Shown here piece by piece: positions 15,543 through 23,693 of a stretch of 64,000 nt of DNA. The position numbers and the translations under genes are program-made. The notes beneath the pieces are model-generated. The model was given only the letters and a program-made list of their open reading frames with translations, was not told the origin of the DNA and did not search any database. Origin of the DNA: Planctomycetota bacterium (GTDB lineage: Bacteria; Planctomycetota; J058; JAJDCP01); the NCBI GenBank assembly GCA_029260765.1, contig JAJDCP010000005.1, positions 62,001-126,000 on the forward strand. The letters are read 5' to 3'. Each line of letters begins with the position of its first letter. The stretch's first letter is position 1.

Positions 15543-18218
15543 GTGCAGCCAGAACTGAAGATGGAACTCCGGGATGTCGATCCCCAGGAAACCCAGGAGT
15601 GGCTCGATTCCCTTGACGCTCTGATCGACCACCACGGAGAAGAGCGCGCCCACTTCATCCTCACCTCGCTGCTCAAGCGCGCCCACGTCGAGTCGGTGCG
15701 CCTGCCGATGCTGGTCCAGACTCCCTACATCAACACCATTCCCCCGGACAAAGAGCCCCCCTATCCGGGCGACGAGCACATGGAGCGGCGTATCCGTCGC
15801 TACATACGCTGGAATGCTGTGGCGATGGTGATGCGGGCCAACCGCCAGTTCCCTGGCCTGGGGGGCCACCTGGCCACCTACGCTTCGGCCGCCTCGCTGT
15901 ATGAAGTGGGTTTCAACCACTTCTTCCACGGCAAGAATGGCGGGGCCGGCGACCAGATCTTCTTCCAGGGCCACTCTTCCCCCGGCATCTACGCGCGCGC
16001 GTTTCTCGAGGGACGCCTGAGCGAAGACCAGATCGGGCACTTCCGCCGCGAAGTGGGCGGAAAGGGGCTGTCGAGCTACCCGCATCCCTGGCTGATGCCC
16101 GACTTCTGGGAGTTCCCCACCGTCTCGATGGGCCTCGGTCCGATCTCGGCGATCTATCAGGCTCGCTGGAACCGCTACCTGCAAGCGCGGGGCATCTGCG
16201 ACACGTCCAGCTCCAGGGTCTGGGCTTTTGTCGGCGATGGCGAATGCGACGAGCCCGAAGCGCTCGGTGCGCTCGGTCTTGCGTCGCGGGAAGGGCTCGG
16301 GAACCTGATCTTCGTCGTGAACTGCAACCTGCAACGTCTCGACGGTCCCGTGCGCGGCAACGGCAAGATCATCCAGGAGCTCGAGGGCGTCTTCCACGGG
16401 GCTGGCTGGAAGGTGATCAAGGTCCTCTGGGGCCGCAAGTGGGACAACCTGTTGGCCAAGGATGACGAGGGCCTGCTGGTCCGGCGTATGGGAGAGGTGC
16501 CTGACGGGCAGTACCAGAACTATGCCGTCGAAGGCGGAGCGTTCATCCGCAAAGACTTCTTCGGTGCGCATCCCAAACTGCTGGAGCTGGTCAACGACCT
16601 GCATGACGACGATATCCGGCGCCTGCGGCGGGGCGGCCACGACATGCGCAAAGTCTACGCTGCCTATCTCGAGGCCTGCCGCGAAGTCGACAAGCCGACG
16701 GTGATTCTGGCGCAGACCATCAAGGGCTGGACACTCGGTGAGGGGGCCGAAGGCAAGAACATCGCCCACCAGGCCAAGAAGCTCAAGGTGCGTGAGATCC
16801 GTGCCTTCCGCGATCGGCTGAACCTGGACATTGCCGATTCGCAGATCGAAGACATGATGCCGCCTCTGATTCGTTTCAAAGAGAACAGTGATGAATACGA
16901 ATACATGATGGAACGACGGCGGGCTCTCGGGGGCTTTGTGCCCGAGCGGCGTGTCAAGCACTTCCCGCTGCCGGTTCCAGAGGTAGAGTGGTACCAGCAG
17001 TTCTTCGACGGCAGCGGTGAGGCGGAGGTCTCGACCACCGGTGCGTTTGCCCGCATGCTGGCGCGCCTGATGAGCCAGAAAGAGATCGGCAAGCGGATCG
17101 TCCCGATCATCCCCGACGAAGCACGGACCTTTGGTCTGGATGCGCTGTTCAAGCGCTACGGAATCTACTCTTCCAAAGGGCAGCTCTACCAACCCGTCGA
17201 TGCCAAGATGCTGCTGAGTTATCGGGAGGCCAAGGACGGCCAGGTGCTCGAGGAGGGGATCTGCGAGGCCGGTTCGATGGCCAGCTTCCAGGCGGCGGCC
17301 ACCTCGTATTCGACCCACGGCCAACCGATGATCCCGTTCTACATCTTCTACAGCATGTTCGGACCCCAGCGCACCGGCGATCAGATCTGGGCAGTCGGAG
17401 ACATGCGCGGGCGTGGTTTCCTGCTCGGCGCGACCGCGGGCCGAACGACGCTCAATGGTGAGGGGCTGCAGCACGCAGACGGGCACAGCCATCTGCTGGT
17501 CAGCACCGTGCCGAACTTGCGGGCCTACGACCCGGCCTTTGCGTACGAGGTCGCCGTCATCGTCGAAGATGGGCTGCGACGGATGCACAAGGACGGCCAG
17601 GATGTCATCTACTACATCACGCTGCAGAATGAGGCCTATCCGATGCCGGCGATACCCGAGGGGGCGCGTCAGGGCATTCTGGACGGCCTGTACCTGCTGC
17701 GGGCCGGCACTGCCAAGAAGGCCCGCGCGCGGGCCAACATCTTCGGCAGCGCCTCATTGATCAACGAAGCCTTGCGAGCGCAGGATCTGCTCGCTGAGCT
17801 GTTCTCGGTCAAGGCTGATGTCTTCAGCGCGACCAGCTACCTGGAGTTGCGCCGGGAGGCGCTGGCCACCGAACGCTACAACCTGCTGCACCCCGGAGAA
17901 GAGCGGCGCACACCCCTGGTGCAGCAGATCTTGAAGGGCCACTCCGGCCCCACTGTGGCTGTCTCGGACTTCATGTGTGCCGTACCCGACCAGATCGCGC
18001 GCTGGGTTGACGGTTTCCACTCATTGGGCACCGACGGTTACGGACGCTCCGACACGCGCAAGGAGCTGCGGCGCCACTTTGAGATCGATGCAGAGAGCAT
18101 CGCGCTCGCCGTCCTTACCCAGCTGTGTCTGGCGGGCAAGCTCAAGCGTGCGACGGTGGTCAAGGCGATCAAGACGCTGGGGATCGATCCTGAGAAAGTC
18201 GACCCCGTGTTGGCTTGA
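15543..18218 (+). CDS. aceE: Pyruvate dehydrogenase E1 component, homodimeric type
   Basis: Starting at GTG 15543 (AGGAGG at 15531-15536, six bases away) the product is 891 residues, matching the roughly 887 of E. coli AceE; the frame is open further upstream but without support. Thiamine diphosphate binding is shown by GDGECDEPEALGAL near residue 230 and NCNLQRLDGPVRGNGKIIQ just after it. The central ILAQTIKGWTLG and the C-terminal transketolase-like segments are also present. It decarboxylates pyruvate and acetylates the lipoyl domain of E2. No aceF or lpd gene is adjacent, so E2 and E3 must be encoded elsewhere. Confidence 0.97.
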   Translation: MQPELKMELRDVDPQETQEWLDSLDALIDHHGEERAHFILTSLLKRAHVESVRLPMLVQTPYINTIPPDKEPPYPGDEHMERRIRRYIRWNAVAMVMRANRQFPGLGGHLATYASAASLYEVGFNHFFHGKNGGAGDQIFFQGHSSPGIYARAFLEGRLSEDQIGHFRREVGGKGLSSYPHPWLMPDFWEFPTVSMGLGPISAIYQARWNRYLQARGICDTSSSRVWAFVGDGECDEPEALGALGLASREGLGNLIFVVNCNLQRLDGPVRGNGKIIQELEGVFHGAGWKVIKVLWGRKWDNLLAKDDEGLLVRRMGEVPDGQYQNYAVEGGAFIRKDFFGAHPKLLELVNDLHDDDIRRLRRGGHDMRKVYAAYLEACREVDKPTVILAQTIKGWTLGEGAEGKNIAHQAKKLKVREIRAFRDRLNLDIADSQIEDMMPPLIRFKENSDEYEYMMERRRALGGFVPERRVKHFPLPVPEVEWYQQFFDGSGEAEVSTTGAFARMLARLMSQKEIGKRIVPIIPDEARTFGLDALFKRYGIYSSKGQLYQPVDAKMLLSYREAKDGQVLEEGICEAGSMASFQAAATSYSTHGQPMIPFYIFYSMFGPQRTGDQIWAVGDMRGRGFLLGATAGRTTLNGEGLQHADGHSHLLVSTVPNLRAYDPAFAYEVAVIVEDGLRRMHKDGQDVIYYITLQNEAYPMPAIPEGARQGILDGLYLLRAGTAKKARARANIFGSASLINEALRAQDLLAELFSVKADVFSATSYLELRREALATERYNLLHPGEERRTPLVQQILKGHSGPTVAVSDFMCAVPDQIARWVDGFHSLGTDGYGRSDTRKELRRHFEIDAESIALAVLTQLCLAGKLKRATVVKAIKTLGIDPEKVDPVLA

Positions 18219-18241
18219 TCCAAAACAGGGAGAACGGTTCC

Positions 18242-18886
18242 ATGGTGCATCCGATCGATCCCGCGCACGCGGAATACCTGCGCACGCACACGGTGGGCGA
18301 GGATGGGTTTCTGCGTGACCTGCGCGCCGCGGCAGCTGAGGCCGGGATTCCTGCGATCTCCATCTCGGCCGACGCGGGCGGGTTCCTGCACATCCTGCTG
18401 CGCCTGATGGGCGCGCAGCAGGTGGTCGAGGTGGGCACGCTGGCCGGGTATTCATCGATCTGGATGGCGCGGGCTCTGCCTGCAGACGGGCGGGTGCGCA
18501 CGATCGAGCTCGAGCCGATGCACGCCGACTTCGCGGAGTCCTGGATCGCACGCTCGGATGTCGCGGGCAGGATTGAAGTCCACCGTGGGCCCGGTCTGGA
18601 AGTGCTGGCGGGATTCGAGGACGGGTCGGCCGACGCGGCCCTGATCGATGCGGACAAAGAGAACTACCCGGGATACCTTGATGCGTGCCTGCGCGTCGTG
18701 CGGCCCGGAGGCTTGATCGCGGTGGACAATGCGTTCGCCTTCGGGCACATGTTCGATGACGAATCCTCGTCGAGCGCCGGAGTCCGGGCCATCCGGGCTT
18801 TCAATGAGCGCATGGCCGCCGACCCGCGCGTGCGCAGCATCATCGTGCCCTTCGGGGATGGGTGCTGGATCGGCGTGCGGGAGTAG
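18242..18886 (+). CDS. Class I SAM-dependent O-methyltransferase (caffeoyl-CoA OMT family)
   Basis: A 214-residue protein with GGGAG upstream of ATG 18242. It has the SAM-binding motif VVEVGTLAGYSSIWMA, the acidic loop TIELEP, and ADAALIDADKENYPGYLD with the paired Asp residues that bind a divalent metal in this family, then LRVVRPGGLIAVDNAF. Length and motif order fit the COMT/CCoAOMT family. The substrate, probably a catechol-like small molecule, is unknown. It follows aceE by 23 bases and may be cotranscribed, though no functional link is obvious. Confidence 0.88.
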   Translation: MVHPIDPAHAEYLRTHTVGEDGFLRDLRAAAAEAGIPAISISADAGGFLHILLRLMGAQQVVEVGTLAGYSSIWMARALPADGRVRTIELEPMHADFAESWIARSDVAGRIEVHRGPGLEVLAGFEDGSADAALIDADKENYPGYLDACLRVVRPGGLIAVDNAFAFGHMFDDESSSSAGVRAIRAFNERMAADPRVRSIIVPFGDGCWIGVRE

Positions 18887-18909
18887 GGGTTTTCCCAGCC
18901 CGGCGCTTC

Positions 18910-18937
18910 TTGATTGCCCCGCACGAGCAGCTATAAT
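18910..18937 (+). promoter_or_regulatory. Sigma-70-like promoter for the TPR/PQQ-like gene
   Basis: TTGATT (18910-18915) and a perfect TATAAT (18932-18937) are separated by 16 bases. The expected transcript start is about 48 bases before ATG 18992. Confidence 0.65.
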
Positions 18938-18991
18938 ACAGCCCTTCTCCGCGGTCCCGCGACCGCCCCTGCGCGGAGTGCTCAACGGCGA

Positions 18992-21900
18992 ATGGCGCGG
19001 AACTTCCAGCAGTCAGCCCGAAGCCTTGCAGGCCTGCTCTGCCTGCTTCTCGGGCTGTGTGGCAGCGCCGAGGCGCAGCTCGACCGGCCTCGCACCGCTG
19101 CTGACAGTGCCATCACGAGGCTGTTCGCGCCTCCAGATCTGGACGACTTCGAGCGCCTGATCGACGACCTGCACGAGCCCGACCCCGAGGTGCGTGACCG
19201 GGCGGCGGCGTCCCTGCTGGGAATGGGGGACGGGGTGATCCCGCTGCTCGAAGAGCTGCGCGCCGAGGACGAGCTCGCGCCCGAGGCAGCCTTCCAGGTA
19301 GAGAGCGTGCTCGAACGCCTGCGCGGCTACGTTCCGGCCGATCTCAAGCGTCAGCTGGGGGGAGTGCTGGGGCTTGATGCCGACATTCTCGACTCTTTCG
19401 ACCTCTTGTCGGTGGACGACAAGCTGCAGCTGGTGCAGGTGATCGAGAGCCTGAAGATTACATCGGCTGCCGGCCTGTTCTACCGTCACTTCCGGCTCGA
19501 GCAGGATCTCGATCTGGTCGTTGCCTACATCCGGGCGTTGCGCCTGCTCGACGCGCAGATGGTGTTTGCCGAGCTCGCGGCCCACCTACGCGGCTTGCCG
19601 CAACCGGAAGACCGGGCTTCCCGAGTCTGGCTGAGCAGCCGGCTGGAGTTGATCGAGCTCGAAATGCTGCTCGGCCAGCCCGAGGCAGCATTGCTTGTGA
19701 TCGAGAGCTGTCGGGACGTTCTGGTCGCGGCCGAAGAGTTCAGGGTTGACGAACAGTTGCAGGTCTCCCTGTTCTTGAGGCAGGCCGAGGTCCTGACACT
19801 GCTGGGCAGGGTCGACGAGGCACTCGAGCCGCTGGATGCCCTGGCGGCCCGCTACCCCGACCAGCCCGGATTCGCGCTGCAGGCTGGCCAGATCCTGCTC
19901 GCGCAGGGGCGGGAGGAAGAGGCGCTCGAGCGTTTCAAAGCCGCTCGGGCGATCTTCATGGACGCGACCGACGAGCAGGGTTTCCGCTATGCGGGGTTGC
20001 GCGACCTGGTCGGAGTCTTCCTCAGCATGCGCCTGTTCGATGAAGCTCTGGAGACCATCGAGGCGATCGAGAGTCTGCTGCTGTTCGACCTCGAAGTCCG
20101 GGTGCTGCGGGCACAGTACCTGCATGCGACCGAACAGTACGAAGAAGGTATGCGGGTGGCACTGGCAGTGTTTCCGCAGACCGAGGTCGGTTCCACGCTG
20201 CACGAGACTCTGAAGGCTTTGATCCCGCAGCTGATGCGGGCGCTCGACCTCGATCATCTGGCCGAGCCGGAGTTTTTGGCCAGCCTCTACGATGGCCCGA
20301 GCCTGAAGACGCGGCTCTACGCCACCCTCGAGCTGGTCGAGCGGCGCCTGGACGATCTGGCACAGCTCGAGATCGAGCGCTTGTTCTTCATCGCTCCTCG
20401 TAGCGAGCTGGTCTATGAATGGGCCATCCAGTTGCAACTCAACCGTGCGAGTCTCTCGGGTGCCGATGAGGTGCTGGCCCGGGCGGAGAAGCACTTGCAG
20501 GGCCGGCAGTTGCGGGCGCTGCGTGCGCGAGTCGAGGCGGCGCGGGCAACGTTGGAAGCCGAGGGCGGCCGCAGCACCGCGTTCTTCGGGCGCTGGTTGT
20601 TCCAGCGCAACCTGCCGAGCGTACCGGAATTCGCAGAACGTTCTGATTGGCCTGCCATGCAGCTGTTCGACTCCGAATTGGTGGCGGCCGACTCGAACCT
20701 GCTCGGTGTGATTGCGTTGCAACCGGCGAGTGGAGCCCTGGCATGGAGTTGGCAGCCGGAGCTGGTAGCCGAGCTGTCTCCCTCGAGCGACGACGAAGTG
20801 CTGGGAGCGGTCGTCGGCGGCCTGGTGCAGGACGACGGCGAGCTCTGGGTCGGAACATCGGTTTACAGCTATGAGCCTCGTCGACCGAGTCACTCGAACA
20901 AATGCGTCGGCCTGCAACTGACCAGACTGCAACAGGGCATGGTGGCCGAGACCCGTTTCCTCCCTGGAGCCCCTGCCTGGACGGGGGAGGGGCTGCTGCT
21001 CGAGGACGGCCTGTTGGTCTACACCTCGAAGCTGCGACAGTACCGGCAGCTGGTCGGCGTGTCCCTGGCGGAGCCGCGCTTGCTGTTTACCCACCGCTTC
21101 CGTGCAGATGCCGTGTTCGGGCCTTTCGCCGCCAAGCAACGCCTGGTGTTGGTCACCCAGCTCGGACTGGTGGTCGTCTTTGACCTGCAGGGCAACGAGC
21201 TCTCGCGGCTCAAGACGGGCACAGCCTTGGGCGCCGTGCTCATGGGGGAGCAGCTTGTGGTCTTCCACCGCGAGCAGGTCGAGTGCCTGGACCTCAGCAA
21301 CGATACCCAACTATGGCAGGTCGCCCTGACGGATTATCTGGTCGGTACGCCGGCGGTCTGCGCGGGACGGGTGTGGGGCAACATGGCGGATGGCTCCCTG
21401 GTGGCCTGGAACCTGGCCGATGGCAGCGAGGGATTCCGGCTCGCCCTGCCTCGCGCCGGGGCCCGCGATATCTATGCCCTCGATGAAGAGCGCTGTGCGG
21501 TCGTCAATGAAAGGCCCGAAGCCAGCGGCCTGGGATCGGTGGTGCGCGTGATCGACGGCGAGGGCAAGGTCTTGTGGCGCGATGCCGCAGAGTTGCGTTC
21601 GCGGCTGTCGCCCGCCGGGGGGCAGCTGTTTTTCCAATCCACCCGCAAAGGCAGCCACTTCAAGATCAGCGGGCTGTTGCCCAATCTCGACCAGGAGCTG
21701 AGCCCGGAAGCCTACGCGCAGCGCCTGCTGGCCGGAGCGCGTGCGGCGGGCAGCCTGGCCGCACGACTCTACCTCTACCGGTTGGCCTTGAAAGAATGCC
21801 CCGATCAAGGGGCGGTGATCTACCTGGATCTGGTCGAGACCCTGCTCCGCAACCGCGAGCCTTCCCGCGCGCGCGCCTACCTCGATGAGGGGCGGATGGC

Positions 21901-22009
21901 GCATCCCAGTGATCCGGGGCTGCGCTCCAAAGACCTGCAGCTGGCAGAAGAAGAAGCGCGCCGGCGGGCTGAAGAAGAACTCAGAAACGTCCCCCAACCC
22001 AACGAATAG
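18992..22009 (+). CDS. Large secreted TPR and PQQ-like repeat protein
   Basis: A 1005-residue protein starting MARNFQQSARSLAGLL with a hydrophobic signal ending near CGSAEAQ. The middle is helical with many TPR-like units (for example LEPLDALAARYPDQPGFALQ and YEEGMRVALAVFPQTEVG). The C-terminal half has beta-propeller repeats of the quinoprotein-like kind, with blades ending LVVVFDLQGNEL, QVECLDLSNDTQLW and GSLVAWNLADGSEGF. A short TPR-like segment rich in charged residues closes the chain. Such HEAT/TPR plus PQQ-like proteins are frequent in planctomycetes; an envelope scaffold role is a guess. The start at 18992 is chosen because it exposes the signal peptide; its ribosome site is weak. Confidence 0.75.
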   Translation: MARNFQQSARSLAGLLCLLLGLCGSAEAQLDRPRTAADSAITRLFAPPDLDDFERLIDDLHEPDPEVRDRAAASLLGMGDGVIPLLEELRAEDELAPEAAFQVESVLERLRGYVPADLKRQLGGVLGLDADILDSFDLLSVDDKLQLVQVIESLKITSAAGLFYRHFRLEQDLDLVVAYIRALRLLDAQMVFAELAAHLRGLPQPEDRASRVWLSSRLELIELEMLLGQPEAALLVIESCRDVLVAAEEFRVDEQLQVSLFLRQAEVLTLLGRVDEALEPLDALAARYPDQPGFALQAGQILLAQGREEEALERFKAARAIFMDATDEQGFRYAGLRDLVGVFLSMRLFDEALETIEAIESLLLFDLEVRVLRAQYLHATEQYEEGMRVALAVFPQTEVGSTLHETLKALIPQLMRALDLDHLAEPEFLASLYDGPSLKTRLYATLELVERRLDDLAQLEIERLFFIAPRSELVYEWAIQLQLNRASLSGADEVLARAEKHLQGRQLRALRARVEAARATLEAEGGRSTAFFGRWLFQRNLPSVPEFAERSDWPAMQLFDSELVAADSNLLGVIALQPASGALAWSWQPELVAELSPSSDDEVLGAVVGGLVQDDGELWVGTSVYSYEPRRPSHSNKCVGLQLTRLQQGMVAETRFLPGAPAWTGEGLLLEDGLLVYTSKLRQYRQLVGVSLAEPRLLFTHRFRADAVFGPFAAKQRLVLVTQLGLVVVFDLQGNELSRLKTGTALGAVLMGEQLVVFHREQVECLDLSNDTQLWQVALTDYLVGTPAVCAGRVWGNMADGSLVAWNLADGSEGFRLALPRAGARDIYALDEERCAVVNERPEASGLGSVVRVIDGEGKVLWRDAAELRSRLSPAGGQLFFQSTRKGSHFKISGLLPNLDQELSPEAYAQRLLAGARAAGSLAARLYLYRLALKECPDQGAVIYLDLVETLLRNREPSRARAYLDEGRMAHPSDPGLRSKDLQLAEEEARRRAEEELRNVPQPNE

Positions 22010-22036
22010 TAGAACTTCCCCCATTGAGGTAACGCG

Positions 22037-23536
22037 ATGCTGCTCTCCAAGAACAAGGCACTGGCCAAGATCCTTCTCGAGCACGGGTTGATCACAGAGA
22101 AACAGCTCAAGAAGGCCCGGAAGCTGAAGAAAACCAAACGTCGTTCGCTCGACAAGACCCTGGTGGGCATGGGCATCATCGCCAAGAAACAGCTCAAAGG
22201 CCTGCGGCAGGCTGTGTTGTACTACCTCATCCGCCAGGCCGATAAGTTCTACGGCAAGATCGCCGCGCAGAGCCAGATCGTCGAAGAGCGTTACGTGCGG
22301 GAGGCGCTCGAAGAGCAGAAGCGTCTGCACCTCGAAGAGAAACGGCTGGTGCGGCTGAGCAAACTTTTGATCTCGAGCCACAACATCACGCCCAAGGCCG
22401 ACAAGGCCATCCAGGAAGCCTTGCACAAGATGGTTGTCGAGGCCAAGGAGGCGCGCCGTAAGTCGCAGAAGACTGTGATCGCGCGCGCCACGAAGGGTCT
22501 TCGCCGGGGTCGGGGTCTGGTCGATTCGACCGATGCCCAGAGCGGTGACCTCGAAGCGGTCACCCGCGAGAAGCTCAAGAAGACGCGCCTGTCCCGGTCT
22601 GACGACGCGCTGGCGGATGTCGAGCTGATCGACTCGGATTCCGAGATCGAGGTCGAGGATGCGCTGGAGAGCGTCGAGGAGCTCGAGGAGCTTGAGGGTA
22701 TCGAAGAGCTCAGCGAAGACATGTTCGAAGATGCGGATGGCTCGGGGGAGGAGGTCATCGATGCATCCGATGACGAGGAGTTCGTCGAAGACTCGGACGA
22801 AGAAGTGCTCAACGACTCTGATGAGGCCGGCGATCTGCTGGAAGAGTCAGACGCAGTGGTTGCCGGACCGCCTCCCCTCGCTGACGCCGATGCGCTCGAT
22901 GAGCTCGATGAGCTCGATGATCTCGATGAGCTGGACGGCTCTGACGAGCCGGAGCTGATCGAGTCCGACGCAGCCGTGCTTGACGAATCGGATGCAGAGG
23001 TGTTCGAAGATTCCGATGCTGGCGAAGAAGATCAACCGACCGAGATCAATGAGCATCCCGAGCAGAGCGACCTTCCAGCCGAGGCCGATGAGGTGGTCGA
23101 TCTCGATGCCCTGTCCGACCCTGAGCTGGACACAGCGTTGGAAGACTCCGATGAGGTCGAAGACATCGAACCGGCCGATTCGGTCGAAGAGGTGCTCGCC
23201 AACCTCTCCGATGACGAGCCCGATGAGCTCAAGGACCTCGAGCAGATCGAAGACGACAGTGAGGTCTCCGATCTCGACGAGATCGAGTCCGAGGCCGAGT
23301 TGGATCAGGAGTCCGAGGAGGAGCTGGAAGAGTCGGAAGAGGTGGTTGCGGAAGCTGAGGCGGAGAAGCCCAACCGCAAGCGCATCCCCAAGCCGCGCAA
23401 AGCGCCCCAGAAAAAGAAGAGCTCAGGAAAAGAGAAGCCGGTCTCGGGCAAGATGGCCAAATTCCTGAGTGGGCGCACCAAATCGAGCTTCAAGAAGCCC
23501 CTGGTCGCACCCAAACGCCGCCCGCGCAAGCGCTGA
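22037..23536 (+). CDS. MshEN-like protein with a long acidic region and a basic tail
   Basis: A 499-residue protein with GAGG before ATG 22037. Residues about 5-50 (LAKILLEHGLITEKQLKKA, then LVGMGIIAKKQL) match the pattern of the MshEN/T2SSE N-terminal domain found on pilus and secretion ATPases and known to bind c-di-GMP in some. A second, looser copy follows at about 80-135. From about residue 195 to 440 the chain is almost entirely Asp, Glu, Ser and aliphatic residues in short imperfect repeats (DELDELDDLDELD). The last 55 residues are rich in Lys, Arg and Pro. It follows the TPR/PQQ-like gene by 27 bases. No ATPase domain is present. The charged layout suggests a disordered linker or polyelectrolyte; the function is unknown. 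Confidence 0.75.
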   Translation: MLLSKNKALAKILLEHGLITEKQLKKARKLKKTKRRSLDKTLVGMGIIAKKQLKGLRQAVLYYLIRQADKFYGKIAAQSQIVEERYVREALEEQKRLHLEEKRLVRLSKLLISSHNITPKADKAIQEALHKMVVEAKEARRKSQKTVIARATKGLRRGRGLVDSTDAQSGDLEAVTREKLKKTRLSRSDDALADVELIDSDSEIEVEDALESVEELEELEGIEELSEDMFEDADGSGEEVIDASDDEEFVEDSDEEVLNDSDEAGDLLEESDAVVAGPPPLADADALDELDELDDLDELDGSDEPELIESDAAVLDESDAEVFEDSDAGEEDQPTEINEHPEQSDLPAEADEVVDLDALSDPELDTALEDSDEVEDIEPADSVEEVLANLSDDEPDELKDLEQIEDDSEVSDLDEIESEAELDQESEEELEESEEVVAEAEAEKPNRKRIPKPRKAPQKKKSSGKEKPVSGKMAKFLSGRTKSSFKKPLVAPKRRPRKR

Positions 23537-23559
23537 GCAGGCAGAGAAAGACGAGAGCT

Positions 23560-23590
23560 GGGCGGGGGTTGCACCCCGCCCTTGTTCTTT
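23560..23590 (+). terminator. Rho-independent terminator after the acidic protein gene
   Basis: GGGCGGGG pairs with CCCCGCCC around a GTTGCA loop and is followed by TTGTTCTTTT. It ends the transcript from the promoter at 18910 and isolates the downstream wall-hydrolase pair. Confidence 0.8.
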
Positions 23591-23693
23591 TGAGGGCCCC
23601 CCGCTCTGCACGACCACATTTTCAGCTGCCAACCGGACATCGCTGGGTATGATTAAGCGGAGACTCTCCCCGCACTGGAGCCGCGCACAGGCG

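Noticed and set aside
15513..17588. Long minus-strand open frame of 691 codons
   Set aside because: It is antisense to aceE, which is certain, and has no domain signature.
19586..21310. Long minus-strand open frame of 574 codons
   Set aside because: It mirrors the TPR/PQQ-like gene on the plus strand and shows only composition effects.
22600..23340. Possible tandem DNA repeat
   Set aside because: The repetitiveness comes from imperfect Asp/Glu/Leu codon runs in the acidic protein; no exact repeat unit persists.
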